Source: Methylobacterium sp. 2A
GTDB taxonomy: Bacteria; Pseudomonadota; Alphaproteobacteria; Rhizobiales; Beijerinckiaceae
DNA length: 64,000 nucleotides
Assembly: GCF_009806555.1 (NCBI RefSeq)
Contig: NZ_VUOK01000019.1
Coordinates: 1-64,000 of the forward strand
Reading direction: 5' to 3'
The first letter of the stretch is position 1, and each line of letters begins with the position of its first letter. The position numbers and the translations under genes were made by a program. Under the pieces are notes generated by a model. It worked only from the letters and a program-made list of their open reading frames with translations. It had not been told where the DNA came from and ran no database searches. Of this stretch, positions 34,336 to 43,521 are shown piece after piece.

Positions 34336-34995
34336 ATGGCGATCCTCCGCAGGGCGCTAGCCTGGGATTACGGCGTCCTGGCGGTGCAGTCGCTCGGCGG
34401 TATGCTTGGCCCGGTGCTGTTCCCGCTCCCGGACGGGCGGACCGTGTCGCCGCTGCAGGTGGCGCCCTGGGCCAACGAGCCGGGCGCCGAGGCCCTGCCG
34501 CCGATCCTGCGAGCCCTGCGCGGCGAGTGGTCCTGCGTGCCGTTCGGCTTCGATGCCGAGCGCGCCCTCACGCCGGGCTGGCAGATCGCGGGCGAAAGCT
34601 TCGCCGGCGCCGAGGTTCCGCACGGCCACGGCGCGAACGCCCGCTGGACCTTCCTGGACGGACCGTCCGACAGACTGATCCTCGAATGCTTGTATCCGGC
34701 GGATCATCCGGTCCGCGGCCTGCGCCGCACGATCCGCCCCGACCCAAAGGCGCCTGCGATCGACCTGACTCTGGAGATCTCGGTGCGGCGGCCCTGCCGG
34801 CTGTCGGAGCGGCCGGGATCCGTTGTCCTCGAGCCCGGGCCCTTCCGCGCGGCCCACAGCTTCCCCGGTACGCTGGAGCCCGGCGCAGCCCTGTTCACCG
34901 AGAACGCGACGTTCACCGCGCTTGACGCGGCTCCGGCGCGAGGCGGCGGCACCCTGGATATTTCAGCCCTGCCACTCCAATCCCGTACCGTCTGA
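34336..34995 (+). CDS. Galactose-mutarotase-superfamily protein, C-terminally truncated
   Basis: The first 219 residues resemble an aldose 1-epimerase-like protein: LPPILRALRGEWSCVPFGF, then HGHGANARWTFLDGPSDRLI and the strand-rich CLYPADHPVRGLRRTIRP. The frame ends in DISALPLQSRTV followed by a stop. Complete relatives continue for a further substantial portion that includes the end of the beta-sandwich, so the gene looks cut short. The sequence that follows, with the near copy of a 22-bp repeat at about 35210, shows no continuation. It is probably a broken last gene of the sugar-acid operon. Confidence 0.6.
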   Translation: MAILRRALAWDYGVLAVQSLGGMLGPVLFPLPDGRTVSPLQVAPWANEPGAEALPPILRALRGEWSCVPFGFDAERALTPGWQIAGESFAGAEVPHGHGANARWTFLDGPSDRLILECLYPADHPVRGLRRTIRPDPKAPAIDLTLEISVRRPCRLSERPGSVVLEPGPFRAAHSFPGTLEPGAALFTENATFTALDAAPARGGGTLDISALPLQSRTV

Positions 34996-36063
34996 AGCCC
35001 AACCCTGCCGAGAGCGGCGGCGGCCGAGCGTGAACTGCCCGCGTAGATCGCCGACACAGCCAGCAGGCGCCGCGTCTGGGCGGAATCACGCGCGACCTTG
35101 GTCAAGGCGCGCAGGCCCTCTCCTCGGGCTCCAAACCTCAGGACAGAATCACCCCCTCAGCCGCCGAGGCTACCCCGTGAGTCCCACTCAACGAGCGTTG
35201 GTATGAGCCTGTCGAAGGACGGCGCGATCTGTTCCGGGAAGGGCAAGGACGCCGGTCACGGCCTGCGCGACTCGGCCTATCGGTTATGATCAATGCCGAT
35301 TGGCGTGAGGCGTCGATCTCTGCGTGGGTCTTGGACTGACCGGCGCGGATATAGGCAGCGCGGACGACGTCACGCAGGGCGAGTTGGCCCTGGGGATCAG
35401 TGGCCTGGGCGAAGGCCGGCACGGTCAGCCAGAGGGCGTCCAGGAGGGTTCCGGAAACACACAGTCGCCCGCGTGCTGGGGGCAGGCCAAGGACCATGGT
35501 CGATCTCCGGATCGGTGAGTCTCAGAAGAGTGTTCGACGGGCCAGGGCGCGGCATGCACGCCGCGGGCGGACTCACCCGGGCCTCCGCCTTCGGTGACGG
35601 GAGCCATTTTGGCGAGAGGAGCTCCGACGCTCGAAGATCGGCCTGCCGTCCAATGCATGGGACGCGGCTTGCGATGTCGGGTTGAGCGTTCGAGCCCCAC
35701 CAGAGCAGATCCGGATCGCCCGTCTCTGCGGGGGCACGCAGCAAAAGTGTGGCAAAAATGCTGCGCGCGATCGATCGATGCAGCTCGCAGATCTCACCGG
35801 GCAAGCAATATTTGTGCCAATAGGAAGAACAGCTGTTGTAATCGGTTAGCTGGCATCCGACCAACCTAAAAATTGACGTTGATTGAAAATACATTCCTCA
35901 GATTTTCAAATACATTTTCCGTCATAATCCGACGGTTGCGCTGAGATCAAAATTGTACCTAAGTTGTCGAAGCGCAAAAAATTGCGATCGGCCAGGGCAT
36001 TGCTTTCTGTTCCGATGAGATATTTGCGCGTCGTTCCAGATAATGTCGCTTTTGGACTGATTG
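34996..36063. other. Gap of about 1.07 kb with no confident gene
   Basis: The region separates the truncated mutarotase gene from the autotransporter. A minus-strand frame near 35138-35497 has a short Ala-rich, possibly signal-like start and the segment QGQLALRDVVRAAYIRAGQS, so it might be a degenerate small secreted protein, but its C-terminal third is not protein-like. The last 300 bp are strikingly AT-rich compared with all surroundings and contain aaatacatt twice (near 35887 and 35910); this is probably the promoter region of the autotransporter. A near copy of the 22-bp repeat lies at about 35208. Confidence 0.4.
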
Positions 36064-39000
36064 ATGCGCAAGAAAACTGAGTCCTCGCGGGTCACTACGG
36101 AAAAGAAACGGCTTCGGGATTCGGTCTTATCGATCTCGTGCCGCGCGAGCCTGGGCCTCGCGGCTTTAGGATGGTCCGCTTCAAACTTCGCAATCGCGCA
36201 GAGCGCAGTCAGCACCGATCCGCGGTCCTGGCGCACTTCGGAATATCGGGCCGATTGGGGCCTGGAAGCCATGCACGCCGCCGATGCCTATGCGGCCGGC
36301 TACACGGGCTTGGGCGTCACGGTCGGCGTAGTCGATTCGGGCGTCTACAGCGCCAGCCCGGAATTCGCCGATGGCCGCGTGAAACCGCTCACGATCACCG
36401 GCACCTTCGGATCGGACGGCTACTACTTTCAAGACTTAAGGGCGCAACCGCAAGATTTGTCGCCACAACGCAGCTTCTTCTCCGCCGGTCAGTCCTACCG
36501 GGTCCCCGGCACGTACGATGCCGCCTTCAATGATCCACACGGAACGCACGTTACCGGAACGATCGGCGCCGCACGCGACGGCATCGGCATGCACGGCGTC
36601 GCATTCGATGCCAATGTCTTTGTCACTAATTCGGGGACGACGGATTCGGGGCGTTACGGACGGAATGTAGACTACGCGTACTTCAAGAACGCGTATGGGA
36701 CCCTGGCCCTGGCCGGGGCACGGGCCATCAATTCCTCCTGGGGCACGCCGCCGGCTGCCGACGATTACGGCAGCGTTGCGGGCGAACGGATCGCTTATGC
36801 CCGGTTTGCCAGCAGGCCGAGCTTGCTCGACGCCATGGGCGAGGTGGCGAAGCAATACGACATCATCCATGTGATCGCCGCCGGCAATGCGGGCATGGAT
36901 AATCCCAACGCCCGCTCGTCGCTTCCCTATTTCCGGCCGGATCTGGAGAAGAACTGGGTCACGGTTGGCGCGGCTGCTCCGGGTCAGAACGGAAGCACGG
37001 CCCCGGCGGATCTGCGCCTGATCTTTTTCTCGAATCGCGCCGGCATAGATAAATATTGGTATGTCGCGGCGCCCGGAGTTGATATCCTCAGCACCGCTCC
37101 TGTCTATACGCGGGGCGCGGCCTGGGCGCCCGGCAACTGGAACATCAATCCGAACGCTCAGACCGGCTACACGGTCGCCAGCGGCACATCGATGGCGGCG
37201 CCGCATGCCACGGGCGCGCTGGCCGTGATCATGCAGCGCTTCCCCTACATGACCAATGAGCAGACGCGGGACGTCCTGCTCACCACCGCGTTCCACCGCA
37301 ACGCGGTCGACGGAGTCCCTGACACCAATCCCAACGCGCCGAACGCCGTCTGGGGCTGGGGCGTGATCGACCTCGCCAAGGCGATGAAGGGTCCGGGCCA
37401 GTTCCTCGGCCCCGTCGCGGTCAATCTCCCGGGCGGGACCCGGGACACGTGGTCCAACGACATCTCGGAAGATGCTCTGATCCAGCGCAAGCAGGAGAAC
37501 GATGCCGAGGCCGCCGCCTGGGCGCTCCGCAAGGCCGCCCCAGACCCGAAGAGGCAACCCGACGCCCTGCAGGCCTCAATCCCTGCGGCCCGCACCGCGC
37601 TCAGCGCCGTGGCGCGCGCGATGCGCAGCGGAAGCCAGTCCGCCTTCCTCGATGCCCTCAAGGTGACCGATGCGGATCCCGTCGCGCATGCGGTGCTGAC
37701 CACTTTCGTGAATGCCTACGGCTACAGTGCATTTTGGCCGCTCACCAGCGGTCCCTATGCGTCCGCTCGCGTCTTTCTGGGCGGAAGGCTCGCAGGCTAC
37801 CTCGCCGGCCTGACAGACGCCGACTACGGGGCGGTGGTGGCGGATGTGGCTCAGGATTGGCCGACCGAGGTCCAGGTCGAGACCACGCGGATCGCGTCCT
37901 TCGCCAGCTTCCCGACCCGTGGCAGCCTGATCAAGCTCGGGGCCGGGACGCTGACGCTGAGCGGGACCAACACTTTCTCGGGGGGCGTCACCTTCGCGGG
38001 CGGCATCCTGTCGGTTTCCCGCGATGCCAGCCTCGGCGCCGGCGGCAGCCCGCTCACCTTCGACGGCGGCACCCTCCAGATCACCGGAACCGCTTTCACA
38101 TCCACGGCCCGGCCAATCACCTGGGGCCAGAATGGCGGTGGCCTCGACATCGCCGATCCCGCCAACACCTTCACGCTCGCCCAGTCCCTCACCGGCACTG
38201 GCGGCCTGACCAAGGCCGGACCCGGAACACTCACCCTGGCGGGCACCAACACCTACACGGGCGCCACCACCATCGCGGCGGGCACCCTGTTGGCTCAGGG
38301 CGGACAGGCCATCGGCGATCTCAGCTCCGTCACCATCGCGACCGGCGCAACCCTGGCGCTTGCCGACAGCGAGACCATCGGATCCTTGGCCGGGCAGGGC
38401 CGCGTCGCGCTGGGCGCCGCCCGCCTCACCGCCGGCACCAACGGAACCTCCACCACCTTCGCCGGCACCCTCGACGGAACCGGCGGCCTCACCAAGATCG
38501 GAAGCGGCACGCTCGAACTGTCCGGCACCAACACCTATGCGGGCGGCACCAGCGTCTACGGCGGCACTCTTGCGGTGTCGCGCAACGCCAACCTCGGTGC
38601 GGACAGCGCCAGCCTCACTCTCGGCGGCGGCGGACGGCTGGGCGTCCTGGCGGACGGGTTCTCCACCGCGCGCCCGATCACCCTCGACGGCACAGGCGGC
38701 CTGCGCATCGATCTCGGATCCGCGACCTTCGCGGGTGTTATCGCGGACGGGACCCAGCCGGGATTCCTTCTGAAGGACGGCTCCGGTACGGCAATCCTGA
38801 CGGCCACGAACACTTATACCGGCGGCACCACCGTCGCGGACGGCACGCTGGCGCTCACAGCGACCGGCCGCCTCGTATCCCAGGTCTCGGTCGGCCAGGG
38901 GGGGCGCTTCGTCAATGCCGGCCTCGCTGCCGGGAGTGTGACGAATGCAGGTATCCTGAGCAACACGGGCACGATCGCGGGTGGCATTAGGAACGCGGCC

Positions 39001-41448
39001 CTCGCGTATGCCGAGAATGCCAGCACCATCACGGGCGGCCTGTCCAATGCGGGAACGGTCCTCAACAGCGGGACCATCATGGGCGGCGCCGGCAACTCCG
39101 GCCGCCTGTTCAACAGCGGCACGCTCGCGGGCGGGCTGACCAACACCGGCACCGTCACGGCCAGCGCCGGCCGGATCGACGGCGCCATCCGCAACGACGC
39201 CGGCACCCTCGCCGTCACCGGCACGGTGGCTAGCGACGGCACCTTCGCCAACGCCCCCGGCGCAACCCTCGCGGTGACCGGTACCGGCGCCTACAGCCTC
39301 GCCGGGCCGCTCACCAATGCCGGCACCGTCGCGGTCGCGCAGAATGCCAGCCTCACCGCGCCCGCCGGCCTGAGCAATGCCGGGCTCGTCGCCAGCGACG
39401 GCATCCTCAACACCGACCTCACCAACACCGGCACCGCCCGCCTCTCCGGCCAGCTCAACGGCGCGCTCGTCAACACCGGCAATCTCCTCGTCACCGGACC
39501 GCTCGCCGGCCTGACCAGCCTGACCAATGCCGGACCGCTCGATCTCGGCGGCAGCGCGCTCACCCTCGCCAACCTCACGGGGCCGGCCTCCGGCGTGGTC
39601 GGCAACGGCGCCCTCACGGTCAGCGGATCGGCCGATTCGACCTATGCCGGCGCGATCCTGGAGAGCGCCGCCCCCACCAGCCTGACCAAGGCCGGATCCG
39701 GCACCCTCAAGATCACCGGCGCCGGCCGCTTCTCCGGCCCGACCACGATCCAGGCCGGAACCCTCTCGCTCAACGGCTTCTGGACCTCGCCGGTCGCGGT
39801 CGCCGCCGCCGGGACCCTGCGCGGCATCGGCACCGTGGCGGCCCCGCTCACGGTCGCCGGTGCCCTGCGGCCGGGCAACTCGCCCGGCACGCTCACCGTG
39901 CTCGGCCCGGTCGCCTTCGCGCCCGGCAGCCGGTTCGGCCTCGACATCGACGGACCGGGCACCGGCACCGGCGCGGGCAGCTACGCCCGCCTGCTGGCGC
40001 TCGGGCCGAGCGGCGCGGTCGCGGCCAACGGCACCCTGGTGCCGGTGCTGCGCGGCCTCACCGGCAACGCCACCAACGGCTTCACCCCGGCGCTCGGCCA
40101 GCGCTTCGGCGTGCTCGCCGCGCAAGCCGGGCTCACCGGCTCGTTCGCCGGGCTCGCCCAGCCGGAGATCGGCCTGCCGGCCGGCACGCGCTTCGACGCG
40201 CTCTACCGCGCCACCGGCCTCGACCTCGTGGTCACGCCGTCCGCCTACGGCGACCTCGCCGGGCTCGGGCTCTCCCAGACGGGCAACGCGCGCGCCGTGG
40301 GCGCGGCGCTGGACATCGCCCGTCCGGCCGCCGGCACGCGGCCGGACGCCGACCGGGCGCGGGTGTACGACGCGCTCTACGCGGCCGGGCCGGCGACCCT
40401 GCCGGGCGGGCTGGCGAGCCTGTCGGGGCAGGCCTACGGCGACGCCGTGATGGCCGATCTCGCCGCGCGCCGGCTCACCGCCGACACGATCGACCGGCAC
40501 CTGCGCGGACAGGGGGCCGGGGCGGCTTCGTTCAGTGCGGGCGAGCCGGGGCTCGGCCCGAACCGCTCGGCGCTGCAGCTGCGCGGGGCGGCGGGCGCGC
40601 CGGACCAGCCGCTGGCCTCGGGCGAGGGGCGGATCTGGGCGGAGGCGCTGTACGGGTTCGGGTCCCGCGCCGGCGACCGGGCGGCAGCCGGGGCGGATCT
40701 CGACGCGGGCGGCCTGCTGCTGGGCGTCGACCGTCAGGTCGGGGCCGACACGCTGGTGGGCGGGGCGTTCAGCTACCTGCGCGAGGGCGGCACGTCGCGG
40801 GGCGCGGGGCTCGGGCGGTTCACCACCGACAGCTACGGCGGCACGCTGTATGCCGGCACGCGGCTGGGCGCGGTGATCCTGCGCGGCACGGCGGGCCTGT
40901 CCTACGCGGACGGGCGGATCGACCGGACCGAGGCGCTGGGCTCCGCGGTGTCGCGGGCGAGCGGGCTGGCCTCGGGCTGGGATGCGGGGGTGTCGGGCTT
41001 TGCCGGCTATGCGCTGGCGACCGGCCTGCCGGTCGAGCTCGTTCCGGAGGTGGGCTTCAGCTACGACCGGCGGACCCGGGCGCGGGTGGCGGAGCGGGGC
41101 GGTCTGGCGCGCCAGAGCTTCGCCACCGCCGACCTGAACGCGGCGCGCGCGCTGGTGGGCGGGCGACTGGCGAGCCTGGCGCTGGAGGGCACGGCGGCTC
41201 TGCGTCTGGAGGGCCGGGCCTACTGGGCGCATGAACTGGGCGACACGTTCGCAACGGTGCGCTCGAGCCTGTTCGGGGTTCCGTTCGCGAGCCGGACGAG
41301 CGCGCTGGGCCGGGACGGTGCGGTGCTGGGGGTGAGCCTGACCGGTCCGGTGGCGGAGGGCGTGCAGCTGTCGCTGAACTACACCGGCGAGGTGCGGCCC
41401 GGCGCCAGCGCCCAGGTGATCTCGGCCGGCCTCCAGGCCCGCTGGTGA
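36064..41448 (+). CDS. Subtilisin-like serine protease autotransporter
   Basis: This 1794-aa type V secreted protein has three parts. An extended basic signal region is followed by a peptidase S8 domain: Asp in VGVVDSGVYSASPEF near residue 90, His in DPHGTHVTGTIGA near 159 and Ser in VASGTSMAAPHATGALA near 376. The passenger (about 620-1450) holds autotransporter-associated beta-strand repeats (LSGTNTFSGG, LAGTNTYTGATTIAAGTL, LTATNTYTGGTTVADGTLAL). After these comes a second repeat type built on Asn-Ala-Gly/Asn-Thr-Gly units (residues about 950-1200). The C-terminal beta-barrel domain (about 1500-1794) contains EGRIWAEALYGFGS and ends with Trp, as expected for Bam recognition. I start at the ATG; a TTG codon immediately upstream is in frame. 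It is transcribed alone. Confidence 0.93.
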   Translation: MRKKTESSRVTTEKKRLRDSVLSISCRASLGLAALGWSASNFAIAQSAVSTDPRSWRTSEYRADWGLEAMHAADAYAAGYTGLGVTVGVVDSGVYSASPEFADGRVKPLTITGTFGSDGYYFQDLRAQPQDLSPQRSFFSAGQSYRVPGTYDAAFNDPHGTHVTGTIGAARDGIGMHGVAFDANVFVTNSGTTDSGRYGRNVDYAYFKNAYGTLALAGARAINSSWGTPPAADDYGSVAGERIAYARFASRPSLLDAMGEVAKQYDIIHVIAAGNAGMDNPNARSSLPYFRPDLEKNWVTVGAAAPGQNGSTAPADLRLIFFSNRAGIDKYWYVAAPGVDILSTAPVYTRGAAWAPGNWNINPNAQTGYTVASGTSMAAPHATGALAVIMQRFPYMTNEQTRDVLLTTAFHRNAVDGVPDTNPNAPNAVWGWGVIDLAKAMKGPGQFLGPVAVNLPGGTRDTWSNDISEDALIQRKQENDAEAAAWALRKAAPDPKRQPDALQASIPAARTALSAVARAMRSGSQSAFLDALKVTDADPVAHAVLTTFVNAYGYSAFWPLTSGPYASARVFLGGRLAGYLAGLTDADYGAVVADVAQDWPTEVQVETTRIASFASFPTRGSLIKLGAGTLTLSGTNTFSGGVTFAGGILSVSRDASLGAGGSPLTFDGGTLQITGTAFTSTARPITWGQNGGGLDIADPANTFTLAQSLTGTGGLTKAGPGTLTLAGTNTYTGATTIAAGTLLAQGGQAIGDLSSVTIATGATLALADSETIGSLAGQGRVALGAARLTAGTNGTSTTFAGTLDGTGGLTKIGSGTLELSGTNTYAGGTSVYGGTLAVSRNANLGADSASLTLGGGGRLGVLADGFSTARPITLDGTGGLRIDLGSATFAGVIADGTQPGFLLKDGSGTAILTATNTYTGGTTVADGTLALTATGRLVSQVSVGQGGRFVNAGLAAGSVTNAGILSNTGTIAGGIRNAALAYAENASTITGGLSNAGTVLNSGTIMGGAGNSGRLFNSGTLAGGLTNTGTVTASAGRIDGAIRNDAGTLAVTGTVASDGTFANAPGATLAVTGTGAYSLAGPLTNAGTVAVAQNASLTAPAGLSNAGLVASDGILNTDLTNTGTARLSGQLNGALVNTGNLLVTGPLAGLTSLTNAGPLDLGGSALTLANLTGPASGVVGNGALTVSGSADSTYAGAILESAAPTSLTKAGSGTLKITGAGRFSGPTTIQAGTLSLNGFWTSPVAVAAAGTLRGIGTVAAPLTVAGALRPGNSPGTLTVLGPVAFAPGSRFGLDIDGPGTGTGAGSYARLLALGPSGAVAANGTLVPVLRGLTGNATNGFTPALGQRFGVLAAQAGLTGSFAGLAQPEIGLPAGTRFDALYRATGLDLVVTPSAYGDLAGLGLSQTGNARAVGAALDIARPAAGTRPDADRARVYDALYAAGPATLPGGLASLSGQAYGDAVMADLAARRLTADTIDRHLRGQGAGAASFSAGEPGLGPNRSALQLRGAAGAPDQPLASGEGRIWAEALYGFGSRAGDRAAAGADLDAGGLLLGVDRQVGADTLVGGAFSYLREGGTSRGAGLGRFTTDSYGGTLYAGTRLGAVILRGTAGLSYADGRIDRTEALGSAVSRASGLASGWDAGVSGFAGYALATGLPVELVPEVGFSYDRRTRARVAERGGLARQSFATADLNAARALVGGRLASLALEGTAALRLEGRAYWAHELGDTFATVRSSLFGVPFASRTSALGRDGAVLGVSLTGPVAEGVQLSLNYTGEVRPGASAQVISAGLQARW

Positions 41449-41527
41449 GCGTAGCGCCGATGCGGTGAAGCTGGCCGAGCGGCTGGTCGGGGTCTCCGGT
41501 ATGCTCGGCCCGCGCGTCACGTCGCGT

Positions 41528-41592
41528 GGGCCGAGTCGCCTGGGCCGAGTCGCCTGGGCCGAGTCGCCTGGGCCGAGTCGCCGGGGCCGAGT
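41528..41592. repeat. 14-bp tandem repeat
   Basis: The unit gggccgagtcgcct occurs about 4.6 times in direct tandem. The first three copies are identical, the fourth differs in its last base and the final one is partial. It lies 80 bp downstream of the autotransporter gene in non-coding sequence. Confidence 0.9.
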
Positions 41593-41684
41593 ACACCGTG
41601 ACCAAAGCTGGAGGAGAACGGGCTTGGCCGGGAGATAGACTCACGGACCACTCAAGGCTCCGCAGGTGCTCGATCGGTCGCCGT

Positions 41685-41922
41685 CACTACTTTCGCAGAT
41701 TGAGGGAACGCCACAGGTTTTGGCGGATACGCATGCCATGGGCGTGGGTGCTCGCGATGTCAGAGACTGGCGGATGGCGGCGCGGGCCGAGGACACCCTA
41801 CGATTGGCTGCACCACGTCATCGCGGCCGGGATCTGGGACGAGGCCCCACTGCAGCAGGCGCTTCTTGGCGAGGCCGATCGTCTGGTCGGTGGTGCGGAT
41901 GCGATCCTGGTTGTGCGCGCGC
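41685..41922 (+). pseudogene. IS701-family element remnant: one terminus and a transposase N-terminal piece
   Basis: The fragment opens with the terminus cactactttcgcagattga. A short stretch later it encodes PYDWLHHVIAAGIWDEAPLQ and LLGEADRLVGGADAILVV, nearly the same as the transposase at 17.8-19.1 kb but on the plus strand. The part between terminus and PYD is shortened, so there is an internal deletion. It breaks off immediately before the first catalytic Asp, where a 30-bp repeat begins. Confidence 0.85.
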
Positions 41923-41940
41923 CGGACGTTCGTCGGCAGG
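41911..41940. repeat. 30-bp repeat, copy 2
   Basis: This is an exact copy of 254-283. Its first bases overlap the codons for Val-Val where the transposase fragment is cut, so it marks a recombination or insertion junction. Confidence 0.8.
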
Positions 41941-42399
41941 AGCGGGTTGTGTGTCGGCCTGGGCGCGCGACGTTTGTCGGCGCGTCAAGGCCTGCCGGGG
42001 ATCACGGTATTCCAGCTCTGAATGCATGAGGCTGCTTGCTCATGCCCGGGGCATCGAGGCCGCGCAGGCCAAGCGTGTTTCATGCGATCGACGACCGGCA
42101 TCGCCCGCACGCCGGGCCTGAGCCCGCGCATGGCGGAGATTCATCATGCCCGGGTGATGGAGGCGCCCGGTAACCCTACCCTGCCCGAAGCCGTTCTCGT
42201 CGCGACGGTCGTCGGCGTGCGTCCCGCCAATCACGACGGCGATCGGGTCGCACGGCCCCACGCCTGGGTCACAAGCAGACCGCCAGGAAGACTGCGGCGG
42301 CCGGCGAACGTCCGGGGTATCCGGCCTCGAATGCCGTAAGCCGACGCCGTCGCCGCGGCGCGCATATCCGTTGGCGGCGTTCCCGAAGCGTAGGAGGCC

Positions 42400-42498
42400 G
42401 GTTTTCTCAAACAGGGCACAGCCTCATGCGGTTTGGGCCGGCAGTACACGGGCTCGGCCGGCAAGATCACCAACTGCCAGATCGGCGTGTTTGCCGCC
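42400..42498 (+). pseudogene. Fragment of a second IS701-type transposase
   Basis: Thirty-three codons read [20 protein letters not shown] then [13 protein letters not shown]. This matches the region after the first catalytic Asp in a different IS701 subgroup (relatives read G-F-x-K-K-G ... R-Q-Y-T-G ... N-C-Q). It has no continuation on either side. It is distinct from the copy at 17.8 kb, which has VGVAPQYATTLGKTANCQ here. Confidence 0.75.
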
Positions 42499-42855
42499 CC
42501 CGAGAACGACGCACGTCGCCAAGCTCGCAGGTGCCGTATCCATCCGAGAGATCCGCCCAAGAGATCCGCCAAAGAGATCCGCCAAAGAGATCCACCGCTT
42601 GGCGATGCCCTCGGCGCAGCAGCGCAGGGAACCTGCCGTCCCGCTCGCTTGGTCAGCTTGGCGACGCGCCCACGAAGCTGCCGCGCAACAGGCGAACCTC
42701 AGAGCGAGGAGCCACCTGCACTGCAAACCCCCTTGATGCCGCCCCATCGCCTTGGGCTGAACATCCTGCCGCACCGGCCATGCGGTGCCCTGTGTCTTTG
42801 CACCCTGCCGGTCCCCGCCGGGCCAGGGCGGGCCTGTGATCCGCAAGGGCGCGCA
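42499..42855. other. Non-coding remnant sequence before the sugar-transferase island
   Basis: No gene is recognised. It contains the 13-bp tandem repeat at 42547-42598. The several short overlapping open frames here are all of shadow composition. Confidence 0.4.
42547..42598. repeat. 13-bp tandem repeat
   Basis: Four consecutive 13-bp units of agagatccgccaa are present. The two middle copies (42560-42585) are identical, while the first and last differ by one or a few bases. The array is immediately downstream of the IS701 fragment. Confidence 0.85.
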
Positions 42856-43515
42856 TCATGACGGAGACCGGGAGCTGCCGGTCCACGCCGCATGAACGGC
42901 TCCGGTCGCCGTGTCGGGCTTCGCCGGGCCGATGAAGATCACCACCGGGCCATGGGCGTCGCGCCGGGGATCGTAGAAATCCAGCAGGCCGGGGTGGATC
43001 CGCTGGATGAAATCCGGGCGCCGGCCGCTCCGGCGCAGCAGGTGGTCGATGACGACCTGATCGCCATGCACCGCATTCGGCACGGGGCCGCAGGATCCCG
43101 GCGCCATCCAGCGATCGGGGTCGGCCGCAAAGGTCGTGTAGAGCGCGGCAAGTTCATCCCCGCGCCAGCGCAGCAGCGCGCTGGAGAGCCGCCCCGCGTG
43201 AAAGTAATCCTCCATCGCGGCGAGACCGGGCACGGCCAGGGCCTCCGCCGGTCCGGTGAGCACCGTATCGAGATCGCACAGGAGCGTCGGGCCGTCGGCC
43301 AGGTCGGGCCGGAACGCCTCCATCTTGGCCCACCAGGCCGGCCAGTCATGGCGCAGGGGAATCCGCTCCACCCCCGCGACGGCGAGCGGCAGGTCCGTGA
43401 GGCAGCGGATCCGCCGGAAAGCCGGTGCGTGACGGCGGACGCCGCGCGCGAGCCGCTCGACCCAGGTCGCATCGTAACGGCCGCCGCTCCTGAGGACCGT
43501 GATCAGCGTGGACAT
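42856..43515 (-). CDS. Glycosyltransferase-like protein (GT-A fold suspected)
   Basis: This 219-aa protein has no recognised name. It begins [20 protein letters not shown] and contains [19 protein letters not shown] with a D-L-D metal-binding-type motif at the end of a hydrophobic strand, as in nucleotide-sugar-dependent GT-A enzymes. A later [16 protein letters not shown] resembles the acceptor-site Asp region in GT8-like proteins. No membrane segment is present. It is the second gene of a minus-strand pair with the GT29-like gene, 6 bp apart. The substrate is unknown. Confidence 0.65.
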   Translation of the reverse strand: MSTLITVLRSGGRYDATWVERLARGVRRHAPAFRRIRCLTDLPLAVAGVERIPLRHDWPAWWAKMEAFRPDLADGPTLLCDLDTVLTGPAEALAVPGLAAMEDYFHAGRLSSALLRWRGDELAALYTTFAADPDRWMAPGSCGPVPNAVHGDQVVIDHLLRRSGRRPDFIQRIHPGLLDFYDPRRDAHGPVVIFIGPAKPDTATGAVHAAWTGSSRSPS

Positions 43516-43521
43516 GCGGGT

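Noticed and set aside
35138..35497. Small secreted protein gene on the minus strand
   Set aside because: Only a possible signal-like start and one plausible segment; the remainder is not protein-like, so it was not listed as a gene.
37576..41520. Open frame of 1314 codons antisense to the autotransporter
   Set aside because: Repetitive Arg/Ala/Gly sequence produced by the passenger repeats read backwards.
41528..41592. CRISPR-like array
   Set aside because: Units are 14 bp in direct contact with no spacers, and no cas genes are present.
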